Under the pieces are notes generated by a model. The model made no database searches and was not told where the DNA came from. It worked only from the letters and a program-made list of their open reading frames with translations. Below are positions 21,641 to 31,072 of a DNA stretch of 64,000 bases, piece by piece. Position numbers and translations under genes: made by a program. The number at the start of each line of letters is the position of its first letter. Position 1 is the first letter of the stretch. Source of the stretch: Heterodera schachtii (lineage: Eukaryota; Nematoda; Chromadorea; Rhabditida; Heteroderidae); assembly GCA_023374025.1 (NCBI GenBank), contig SIJG01000027.1, forward strand, positions 1,133,110-1,197,109, given 5' to 3'.

Positions 21641-22295
21641 TGAATAAAAAATTATTATTTTCTTTAACATTATTAATTTTAATTTTAATTAATGTTTTCA
21701 GCTTTATTTGACCTACCGTTTCGCCGGTCCATCCGCCGATTTGATTGTGCCGGCCGTTGCGCTGAATTTGGTTGCGTTTGTTGGCATTGTGTTGAACGGC
21801 ACAGTTTTAGTGGTCACTGCCAAATCAAGGCAAATGCCATGGCATTTTTCAACTTAATTTAAATTTTGTTTTATTTTTCAATTTGCTTTTTATATTCCAA
21901 TTTTCAGTTCCCTCCGCGGCTCCGCCAATTTTCTGATGGCCCTAATTTGTTTTTGTGAACTGGTACATCAAATTGGACACATTTTTTTTCTGGTTGTTGT
22001 CATTTCGGGCATAAATTTTGTTAGTTTGCTCACTGCTAACTTAATTTTAGCGGTAAATTTTGAATTATTCAAATTTAATTTTGAAACTTCAAAATTTAAG
22101 CCTTCAATTTTTGCTTTAAATTGTGGCTTAATGGCAATGTTTTGTGCTGCGGTTGACCGTCTCTTTGCTGTATTAATGCCTTTTAAGTGAGAAAATTTAA
22201 TTAAAATTTAATATTTTTTTTACGAAAATTTTTACTTTTTTCATTTTTTAGACATTCCTCCATTTGTGCAAAATACAAATTCCCGTATTTGTTTG

Positions 22296-22546
22296 TGTTA
22301 TGTCCGAAGGTTTGGCGACAAATATTTATTGTTTGGAAAACACAAATAAAATAAATGCGAAAGAAGAGAGAGAGATGAAATGCATAAATGAAATGAATGA
22401 ATGAGAGCGAACAACAAATGGGGGAAATGCATGCGCTTATATGCGAATGAAATGGTCAGACACAATCAATAATAAAGGGTAGAGAAATGCAATAAAATAA
22501 GGAAGGGAATGAAATGGACTTTGGTCATATTTGGTCATACCCAACA
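22296..22546. mobile_element. Solo LTR (251 bp) inside a receptor exon
   Basis: TGTTATGTCC...ACCCAACA has TG/CA ends and is flanked by GTTTG at 22291-22295 and 22547-22551. 'ACAAATATTTATTGTTTGGA' and the GA-rich middle resemble the other TGTT-type LTRs at 13575 and 27835, so it belongs to the same broad retrotransposon group as the minus-strand pol relic. No internal region remains. Confidence 0.85.
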
Positions 22547-23751
22547 GTTTGGCCATCTGTTCATTTGCACAATTTATGGTGCTTTTATACAATATCATGT
22601 GCTCGCATCGGCATTCGCAAATGCGGGAATGTATGGCACAATTTTAATAATTTAATTATTAAATTTTTTTGAATTTAAATCAATTTATATGTAAGTATTT
22701 TTTATTATTATATTTAATTAAGGCCGACCACCGGTTCATTAGCCGATGCTTTTCAATCTGACTTTTATCAATTTTTCATTGGTGGGCTTTGCATCATATC
22801 ATTTGGTTGCATATGTTGTTATGTGACCATTTTTCTGATTGTCAGGCTTAAAAAAAGCGGTAATTTTGTTGGCATTTTGCTAAAAATGCCAAATTTAATT
22901 AATTTTAATTATTTTTCTTACAGTAACCCAACAAACAAATACCCGACTGTTTCGTTCTTTGGCCATAATTTTGTCCATAAACATTGTCGGCTATTTGAGC
23001 ACTTTCATCATGATCCATCTTTTTCCAACTATTGGCAAAATGTATTTGTGAGTTTTTTAAATTGTTTTTTTTTTCAAAATTTAAACCCCCAAAGGTCCCC
23101 AATTCGAGTTTGGCAATTTTCTTTATTTGCTTCCATTCTTTTAAATGTTGTTGCCGGATCAAATGCTATTGTTCTTTTTTTAAACAGGTCCAAATTTAAT
23201 TTATTAAAAAAGATTAATTTTTTCAAATTTAATTTAATTTAAAAAATTTATATTTTTAAGCACTGAATACCGTCAATTGTTTAAAAAGGAATTACGTGCA
23301 GTAAAAGAACATTTCTTTAAAAAGAATGGTAAAACATATTTAAATTTCTTTAATTTTTAAAATAATATTTAATTCTTTTTAATTGAATTGCTTTTTTAGC
23401 TGTTCATCCCATTTGTACAATTAAAGTGAAACCGAACATAATCCGATTACATCCCATTAAATAAATGTTTGCCCTCATGCAAATTCATTTTGATCTTTTT
23501 TTTTCATTATAGCATTTATTTAATTACATGTTTTCTATGTGTGTTTTTATTTCATATAAATTGGTAGAATTAATTACATAATTAAAGAGATAAATCCAAT
23601 CCCCAAATATTGGAGTGCTTCTCTCCCATTTCGAAATATTCCCTTACTCCATTTTTGTTCATCCCTTTTGGTGCATTGCCAAAAATTGCATGAACATCTT
23701 GTTCGAAACGTTTAGCTGCTAGAGGATTCGAATCAATGATTTGATAATTCG

Positions 23752-24060
23752 TAGGATAAATAGTGATTTATCCTTTATTATTATTTTTCATAACGATGAT
23801 TTTTTGCGTTAATTTCCCATTTAAATATTATTTGTTGTCATTTTCATATTTTTCATGTTTTGCATTCATTCAAAAAATTGTATTCGAATTTTGTATCAGT
23901 TTTATGTTTTCCTTTTATATTGAATTATTGTTTATGTTTTATTAAATTGTCTTAACTCCTGATAAATTCCCCAAAACTTTGATTCCCCTCGATTTTAAAG
24001 CTGCTGTTAAAACAAGCAGTTAATATTTGACTGTAAATATAAAGTGATGGAATTTGGAAC
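23752..24060 (+). mobile_element. Diverged LTR fragment related to the 30391-38707 element
   Basis: CGTAGGATAAATAGTGATTT begins a stretch matching the reverse complement of the LTR ending at 38707 (CGTAGGATAAATAATGATTT), then continues 'GCGTTAATTT' in register. The similarity decays after about 120 bases. It lies on the opposite strand to the complete element. Short pieces starting CGTAGGATAA also occur at 6881 and 44761. Confidence 0.55.
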
Positions 24061-24244
24061 TTATTCCCCCCAAATCCAGTCCCCAACACTGATCTCCAAT
24101 TCCTTCCCCACAATATATTCTCGTTTTCTCCAACGAATTATTGCCTGAACAAAAAATCAAAAGCGAATGAATTCTTCAACAAGCAGTTAAAAACTCGCTA
24201 ACAGTGAGCAAATCCTCCGCGTTGGTCGATTTCGGTTCAATTAG

Positions 24245-24395
24245 ACCTTTATCCGCCGCAAAAAAAAGTGGAGTTGGAATGGGCTATCCGACATTTGGGA
24301 ATTTGTAACTTGGGGACCCGACATTTGGGGACTCGGCATTGGGATCCGACATATCGGGTTCGCGATGTTTAGGGACCCGGCAGTTGGAAATTTGA
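24245..24395. repeat. Imperfect repeats of GGGACCCGACATTTGG
   Basis: Variants such as 'CCGACATTTGGGAAT', 'GGGGACCCGACATTTGGGG', 'GGGATCCGACATATCGGG' and 'GGGACCCGGCAGTTGG' recur at 15-33-base spacing. It may be retroelement leader following the LTR fragment. No ORF. Confidence 0.55.
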
Positions 24396-24399
24396 ATGA

Positions 24400-25515
24400 A
24401 AAAATAAAATTATCTTAATATCGAAGTATTGAGCCCAAAATTTGCGACAAGTTGACGTCCGCTTTGGCCAGAATTAATTCCATTTTGTTTATGAAAAGCC
24501 GTTTTAATTTTTGGCATTAAAATAGGCAAACACCGACCAAATGCCGCTCATTTCCTATGAGTATGAGTTGGACCATACATAGCGGATAAGAATTTGAGAA
24601 CGGAGAAAATTGCATACATAGACAAACATTTGGCTAAATGGAATTTGGTTGAATATTTTGGAGCGATTGAGAATCCAAATCATTAAGAAATTCTCACTTA
24701 TCTCATATATTGCCTCATTTACAATAATTTTGAAAACTTGAAAGATTCGTCGTAAACAAATAAAGCAGCCGCCTTTTCTGCCGGGGTCTTTTTCTGCTCT
24801 TTTGCCGAATTCCAAAACGGGGCGAAGGAGAAAATGAGAAGGAAGACTTTTTAAATCACTTAAAGCCACAGCAATCCAAATCAATTAAATTTAAACAACA
24901 CAACAATTAAAAGCACAATTAAAATTACCACACACAATCCACCTCACAAAATTAAGTCCGGGCGAAGAGTGAAAAACATAAAATGAAAATGAAAGACACA
25001 AAAAAAATAAACAAAATGCCAAATTAATTAAAACTTTAAAAGTCGAATGAGGTCATTATTAATTATCACAGATTTCCAGATAATGTGTTGTTTTATATTT
25101 GTTCCGTTAGCCATTGGGAAAGGCGTTTAAAATAAAATTAGAAAAAAGGTTTACTGTATATAAATATGTTGTAGTTCGTGTTTTGTGTTGTGGTTGGTTA
25201 TGGACTCAGAGTTTTGCTACATCCTCGCGCTTAAGTTCTAGAACAAAGTTAAATTTGCTTTTTTTTTCATCAAAAAATTAAAGCGGCTTTTCGTAAACAA
25301 AATGGAATTATCTGGCAAAAGCAGAGCAGAGTAATTTTGTCGCAAACTTTTGGGTTCAATACTTAAATAGGTAGTTTTCCATTTTTGGGGTCTAGGTTTG
25401 AATTAATTTGAGGAAATAAATCTTAGCTCAGATTATGGCATTTATGCAGGGCTGGCAGATGAAAATTTTCAAAAGCATCATTTGGCAGGCAAAAATCCCC
25501 TGCTGTTCTGTCGCA
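24400..25515. other. Intergenic sequence, nothing recognised
   Basis: AT-rich DNA with no splice-consistent gene model. A 109-codon minus-strand frame at 24555-24884 lacks recognisable domains and is probably chance. Base composition resembles the surrounding spacer. Confidence 0.4.
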
Positions 25516-25523
25516 CTCATTAT

Positions 25524-26358
25524 TAGGGCCCGGACGGGACCGGGATCCCGCCGGGATTTTGCCGGGACTCCCGGTCCCGGCTTTTTTGGACAAACCACCG
25601 GGACCGGGAGTCCCGGTCCCGGTCCATTTTCCAAGTCCCGGTCCCGGCCATTTGGGCCGGGACTAACGGGACTAAATTTCACCAGTGAAAATAACTCAGA
25701 TTTGAAAATATTTAATAATTATTTTGGCGAAATGTCTTTAATTCGAAATTTTCAAGATAGAACTTTGGATTTCTTGAAAATTTGGGGTAATTTCAACTGT
25801 TAAAAAGACCATAAAATCCATACGAAATTGAGTAACATTTTCACAACTTTTTTTTTACCAAAAAACATTTCCAAATTTGATGAAAAACACAACAAATTTC
25901 CATAATAAATTTATTAAAAGTCAAAATTTTTCCTCAGCGTCGCCGTGTTAAAAAAAGATTAATATTCCAAAATTTGGACAATTTTTGGACAAACTCTGTT
26001 AACAAAAACAAACAAATTTTCAAAAAATTTTCCCCGGCGGCGCCTATCGGCACCGCCGGAACCCCCCCCCCCCTTTTACGACGAATTTTTTTGAAAAAAT
26101 GGGCCCTAAAAAGGGGTTTTGAAAAGCAAAAAAGGTCGATTTACATGGCTTGATATAATTCTAAGCTAAAATGAAGACTATAAAAAAATTTTCGAATTTT
26201 AATCAAAATTTCAAAAATTTTTGAAAAAAGTCCCGGTCAGGCCCAAAAACTGGGGCCGGGACCGGGAGTCCCGGAAAAACGTGAGTCCCGGTCCCGGGAT
26301 CCCGTCCCGGTTCATTTTCCAAGTCCCGGTCCCGGCCATTTCAAAATTCCGGGCTCTA
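25524..26358. mobile_element. hAT-like transposon with GGGACCGGGAGTCCC-rich ends, 835 bp
   Basis: TAGGGCCCGGA at the left and TTCCGGGCTCTA at the right are imperfect inverted repeats, flanked by identical CTCATTAT (25516-25523 and 26359-26366). Subterminal regions of about 150 bases are dense in the palindromic GTCCCGGTCCCGG / CCGGGACCGGGA, on both strands at both ends. These could be transposase-binding repeats. The centre is AT-rich and holds a GGCGGCGCCTATCGGCACCG motif found elsewhere. No transposase. Confidence 0.85.
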
Positions 26359-26586
26359 CTCATTATTATTTTTTAAAATTATTTTCGGGTCTAAATTTGT
26401 ATTTGTTTTGCTCCTTCCATTTTCGCCTTCCTCTGACTCCGTCATCATCTTTTATTCAGTTTTTATGGGTTTCATTCTCTTCAACAATAAATTTTATTCT
26501 GTTGTTCCTATTAGGATGCAACATCGGCGACGCCCGAGTGCATATTTTGTGCATTAAACGTAAACTCATCAAAAAGCCACTCTGAC

Positions 26587-26767
26587 TGTTGTGTTTGGCT
26601 AACCCACAAACAAGATAAATTTATTAAATGAATAAACAATAAAATTAGAATCACAAAATAATAATAAAATAACGACGGTGTCAAATTAGAGAGTCCGAAA
26701 ATAAACACCGAAATGCAAAATAACACAAATGACAAAGAATGGTCGATGAGGAGTGGACCCATCAACA
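26587..26767. repeat. LTR-like fragment
   Basis: TGTTGTGTTTGG at the left, then 'GATAAATTTATTAAATGAAT', and CATCAACA at the right resemble the TGTT...CAACA LTRs at 13575, 22296 and 27835. No matching target duplication is seen, so it is either truncated or an older copy. Confidence 0.4.
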
Positions 26768-26824
26768 AATAACTAATCAATAAATGTATTCGTGTCGATA
26801 CTTAATATAATTAAATATAATCAC

Positions 26825-27430
26825 TAGGGATTCTTTTTTTAGGCACAAAAAATCGCGAAATAGGCACCTAAAAAGGCAGAAAAAAATCGCAAAATGGGCA
26901 CCAAATAGGCACAAAAACCCTCAAATAGGCACTAAAATAGGCAAAAAAATTTTTTTATTAAAGCTTTTTAGGCAGCAAAACACGTAAAAATTAATCAAAA
27001 AACTTATTTTGCCCATATTTCAATTGTTTTAAAGTTGTTTTCGATAAAAATAATTTTTTAAACCAAAATTTTTATTATGAAAAAATAATTGAATTTTGAG
27101 GATCAATTTTTGTGAAAAAAAAATTTTCAATTCTTACGGGTGTATATTTTCGAAAAAATTTCAAGTGATTCTTAGGGGTGTATTTTTCATTTTTATTGCA
27201 TTTTTGTTAACTATTTTTCCGGAAATCCTGAAAAAGTCCTCAAAAATGGCGAAATAGGCACAAAAATAGGCAAATAGGCATTAAGCACAAAAAGTCCAAA
27301 ATAGGCAAAAATAGGCATTATAAAAGTCATCGTAGACACCCCAAACCAAGTGGAAAATGCTTTTTTCGTGCTTATCTAAGCGTATTAAGTGCGCAGAAAT
27401 TTTAGGCATTTGCCTAAAAAAGAATCCCTA
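26825..27430. mobile_element. hAT-like transposon, 606 bp
   Basis: TAGGGATTCTTTTTTTAGGCA at the left and TGCCTAAAAAAGAATCCCTA at the right are near-perfect inverted repeats. Flanks ATAATCAC (26817-26824) and ATCATCAC (27431-27438) agree at 7 of 8 bases. The interior has many AATAGGCA units plus the 'AGGGGTGTATTTTTCATTTT' core shared with 779-1821 and 4506-5023. No coding capacity. Confidence 0.8.
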
Positions 27431-27439
27431 ATCATCACA

Positions 27440-27720
27440 TCCAACAGACGGCCCGGAGTAGGACAAAATGTCGTCGGCCGAATTTTTGGACCATAACTTT
27501 TTTTTCTTTCTCAACCAAATTAAACATTCTTGGTATTAGTCGAAAGCATTTGAAAAACGCTATTAAACTGCAAATTTTCAAAAATTTATATTCATGCACA
27601 AAATAATTAGGACAAAAAAAAAAGTTCAAAATACTAGCTTTTTGAGTTGAGTTCCTTCTGGCCATAACTTTTTTGAAACTTAACGAAAATTTTTGAAATT
27701 TTGGAAATTATTATTAAACT
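27440..27720. repeat. Foldback-family relic (CCATAACTTTTTT core)
   Basis: 'GGACCATAACTTTTTTTTCT' and 'GGTATTAGTCGAAAGC' at the left, with 'CTGGCCATAACTTTTTTGAA' and 'AACGAAAATTTTTGAAATTT' at the right, match the cores of the elements at 5088, 6952, 9762 and 59340. Clear terminal repeats are not found here. Confidence 0.5.
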
Positions 27721-27834
27721 AGGAAAAATCAGATTTTTCATTTTTGCATTTTTTGGGGAAGCGCCAAAATTTGCACTTTTTAAACCGTTAAATTGCACTT
27801 TTTGTGAAGTGTGACCAAGCGAACCTTATCAAAC

Positions 27835-28109
27835 TGTTGTGCCTTTAGGGTCACAAACAATTTGAAGTCGAACACAAAATATTTATTAAAACAACAATAA
27901 AATAAAAGGCAAAATTTGGAGAATAATTTGGAGTCAATAGATTTAGCGGAGAACAATATTTGGGCGAGCGCAGAGGAGAGCCAAAAAGAGAATGAATTGG
28001 GGAAAAGAGGGGAAGAGACTTAATGAGCAGAATGGGCAAAATCAATAGTACAAAGGACATGGAAAAGAGGAATGATAAACAAACATCATTTAAATGTCCT
28101 TTTCCAACA
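27835..28109 (-). mobile_element. 3' LTR of the degenerate Ty3/gypsy element
   Basis: On the minus strand it begins TGTTGGAAAAGGACATTT and ends GGCACAACA, 275 bp, with TG/CA ends. A polypurine tract lies immediately upstream (28110-28120), and the pol relic upstream of that has the same orientation. The outer flank is CAAAC. The matching 5' LTR is not in the window. Confidence 0.75.
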
Positions 28110-28120
28110 CCTCCCCTTTT
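28110..28120 (-). other. Polypurine tract of the gypsy element
   Basis: Minus-strand AAAAGGGGAGG directly abuts the LTR start TGTTGG. This is the expected position and composition of the plus-strand primer for LTR retrotransposons, and it fixes the LTR boundary. Confidence 0.7.
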
Positions 28121-28239
28121 AAGAAGAACTGATCAGATCAGTAAAATTGATCATTCGTAGGTTTTGTTCCGAGGGTTCAATTGCAGACGTTCAACCGGCC
28201 TTCGATTTCGACAAGGATAACGTCGTTTCGGTGAATCAT

Positions 28240-30385
28240 TTACCGGAATATTTTGATCAGTGTTTTGATCGATGGGAAAAATTGGTAGGCCAAAGTTCCG
28301 TTGATGATGTTGAGAGGATCTTCGGCGTCTTCATCCGGCATTTTCCTGCTTTTCAATTGGTTGGCATGGAATTTGCCTTGGGAATTGTCAAACAATTCAA
28401 CGGTGTAAATTACGCCGCTTTTGTTGATGATTCGGCCGGGGCGCCAGGCAGCAGAATTGTGCCGTCGGGAAAATACCAAATCACCAATATTAAATGCCCG
28501 AAATTTGGCGCCATGTTTTCTGTTAAACTGGGCCTCCATTTTGGTATCCCTTTCTACAGAATTTTTAGGCGGGCGAAGAAGATCAAGGCCAATTCTTGGT
28601 TTACGGCCAAGAAATAATTCAGCAGGGCATTTTCCTCCAAGGTTGTCGGATGGCGTAGTCCTGTATGTGAGCAAGAAAGTGTCAAGCACTTCACTGCTGA
28701 CAGCTCCCTCCCCTTTTATTTTTGAAAAGGCCCTCTTGAATGTGTCGACCATTCTTTCCGCTTGGCCATTTGATTGTGGCATATATGGTGCGGTGAAAAT
28801 GTGATCGATGCCATGAATTTTGACGAAATTTTGAAATTGATGACTTTTGAATTGGGTGCCATTGTCTGAAACGATGGTTTCCGGAATGCCATAATGCGCA
28901 ATTAATGATCGCAATTTCGAAATTGTGGCATTGGCATTGGTTGAACTCATTTCAAAAATTTCCGGAAATTTGGAGTAAGAGTCGACGATGATAAAATACA
29001 TTTTTCCGTAAAACGGACCGGCAAAGTCTATGTGTATCCGTTTCCAAGGACCGTCTGGTTTCGGCCATGATTGCAGCGTCGTCTTAATTGGATTTTTGGA
29101 AACTGCCGCGCATGCAGAACATTTTTGGACGAAAGACTCAATTTCCGCGTCCATTAAAGGCCAATATACGTACGTCCGGGCCAACGATTTCATTCGTTTA
29201 ATGCCAGGATGGCCGTTGTGCAGCATTTTAAGGATTGCTTTTTGAAGTGATTTTGGGACGATTGCCCTGTCTCCAAGCATCAGACAATCCTTGACAATTG
29301 AAATTTGATCGTGCCGGCGGTAAAATTGTGTGAATTTTTCAGAATTCAAGCCTTCCATTGGCACAAAATTCTTTGGTTCGGGCCATTTGTCTTTAACAAA
29401 TTTCACAATTTGTTGAAGTGCCGAGTCCTTTTTCGTTTCTTCGATCAAGCTTTTGAAAGTGATCGGTAACTGATTGATGACATTAGTCAGATCATTGTCC
29501 AATGTGGCTTCAAGCTCAACGGATGCGATGATGACTTCTTCGTCAGATTTTAGTGATTTTTGTGACGAAATTAGGCGAGAAAGTGCATCCGCCTGACCGA
29601 ATTTTTCGGTTTTAATGTACTGTATGTCGAAGTCATAGGCGGTCAAAATTAAAGACCATCGGACAAGGCGATTGTGGGAGTACTTCGGGACGCCATCTTT
29701 GCTGCCAAAAATTTTCTTTAATGGCTGATGATCCGTCAGTAGTGTAAATTTTCTCCCAAAAATCATTTTGTGAAAACGTTTTACTGCTTCCACAAGAGCA
29801 AGGGCTTCTTTTTCAATTTGCCCATAATTTTGCTCTGCTGGCGTAAGTGATCGGGAAAAATGAGAAACGGCCTTAATTGTTCCATTGACGAATTTGTGTG
29901 AAATCACTCCACCAATGCCATATTGTGACGCGTCAGCGGCGACGATGATTGGCAATGATGGGTCAAAATGCGTCAATGCCAGATCAGATTGGAGCATTGC
30001 AATGATTTTGAGAATGCATTTTGACATTTCGGCGACCAGTCCCATTTTGAATCCTTCTTCAGCAGCTCGTCGAGCGGCTGTCTGATTGAGCGAAAATTTC
30101 TTACGAATTCTTGATAATAATTGACCATTCCTAAATAGGAACGTAATTCGCTGATGTTTGAAGGCATTCGCATTTCCGCAATTGCAGAAATTTTCTAGGA
30201 TCAGGCCGTCGTCCGTTTTGGTCGATAATCACTCCCAAATATTTAATTTTGGGTTGGAAAATGAACATTTTTCAATTCGGATTTTGAATCCCCATTCCTG
30301 AATTTTGGAGAAAATTTGATCCAAATGCTCGTTGTGTTTTTCCAATGTTGGGCTGACAATGATCAGATCATCCAACGTTGGAAAG
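28240..30385 (-). pseudogene. Ty3/gypsy pol relic: partial RT, RNase H, integrase
   Basis: Minus strand. From 30385 downward it reads the end of the RT palm (LDDLIIVSPTLEKH), the connection (SELRSYLGMVNYYQEF), then a 601-codon frame (30045-28240) with RNase H (VAADASQYGIGG, QIEKEALALV, TDHQPL), the integrase zinc finger (HNGHPG...CSAC) and the integrase core (HIDFAGPF, IVSDNGTQF, PQSNGQAERM). All three DDE residues are present. At least two frameshifts (near 30020-30040 and 30175) break RT, and the RT fingers, protease and gag are missing, cut off where the LTR at 30391 begins. It is a dead element but only lightly decayed. Confidence 0.85.
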
Positions 30386-30390
30386 AAAGG

Positions 30391-30772
30391 GGTGATCGGG
30401 GAGGGAATTTGGGATTCGCTTGGGGTTCGGGTTGGGATTTTGGGGTCAAAGAAAGATTTATTTTCAACACCACTTTACTGACAAATATTTAGAGAATGAG
30501 GAGAATAGCAATCATAAACTCAAGCAGCAGTACCAATTAAGCCTTTGGTCGTTTGTTGCTGTTGAAATGAAAGTCCACGGAGAAAACACCAAATTTTGTA
30601 GTTTATTACAATAATTAAAAAGCACAAAATTATATAAAACTTTAGAGAGAACACGAAGACAACAATAAACGGAAAATTAAATTAAGGATAAAAATATTTT
30701 AAATAAACGCGAAAAACAATCGTTGCAAAAAAGAATTAAATAAGGATAAATCATTATTTATCCTACGTCCCC
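30391..30772 (-). repeat. 3' LTR of the intact element
   Basis: It matches 38339-38707, including 'ACTGACAAATATTTAGAGAA' and 'AAGTCCACGGAGAAAACACC'. On the minus strand it is preceded by the purine-rich GGCGGGGGAC (about 30773-30782), a plausible polypurine tract. Confidence 0.75.
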
Positions 30773-31072
30773 CGCCGTTTGAAGACCAGTGTCCTCACGG
30801 TCTGATCGCCGCGCACCTCCCCCGGATCAGCGAAAGACGAGCGCCTGCGAGAATTGACGTCGTCGTTGAAACAGCGGATTTGATGAAGCGAAGAGGCGAC
30901 AGCTGAAATTGGACGACTGTTTTAAGCGATGAAAATTTATTAAATGAGAAAAAAACAAATAAATAAACAACAAAATGAGACAATAATGAGGTCATTTATA
31001 AGTAGGTCTGAGGCAGGGAAAAACAATCAAAAATAAAATTTATCCGGCACAATTAAGGTAATGACGATCCGT
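30773..31072 (-). other. 3' untranslated region of the intact element
   Basis: Between the ORF stop and the 3' LTR. The LTR-proximal 130 bases are GC-rich compared with the rest of the window, and the remainder holds 'TTTATTAAATGAGAAA'. No separate env-like ORF is present; a 66-codon minus-strand frame (30795-30995) has no recognised features. Confidence 0.5.

Larger units (their letters stand above)
21495..23464 (+). pseudogene. srsx-type receptor gene 5, interrupted by a solo LTR in exon 5
   Basis: Exons: 21495-21527, 21702-21829, 21908-22052, 22101-22186, 22252-22630 (with insertion), 22723-22859, 22924-23047, 23095-23187, 23261-23328, 23400-23464. It is closest to gene 3: VDRLFAVLMPFK, SFGCICCYVTIF and an exon-7 end of KMYL. 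A 251-bp LTR plus a 5-base duplication sits inside exon 5. Subtracting 256 bases gives exactly the 123-base exon of all paralogues. Reading through the LTR meets TAA quickly, so the product would stop after about TM3/ICL2. Every other exon is open and every splice site is present, implying a recent loss unless the LTR is spliced out. Intron 2 is GC-AG here too (TCAAG|GC). Confidence 0.85.

Noticed and set aside
24555..24884. 109-codon minus-strand ORF as a gene
   Set aside because: No domain, no conserved splice context and no paralogue in the window; the length is within chance expectation for a 64-kb window.
25428..25803. Overlapping open frames on both strands rich in Gly-Pro-Arg
   Set aside because: They arise from the palindromic GGGACCGGGAGTCCC repeats of the hAT-like element and would be open in several frames by composition alone.
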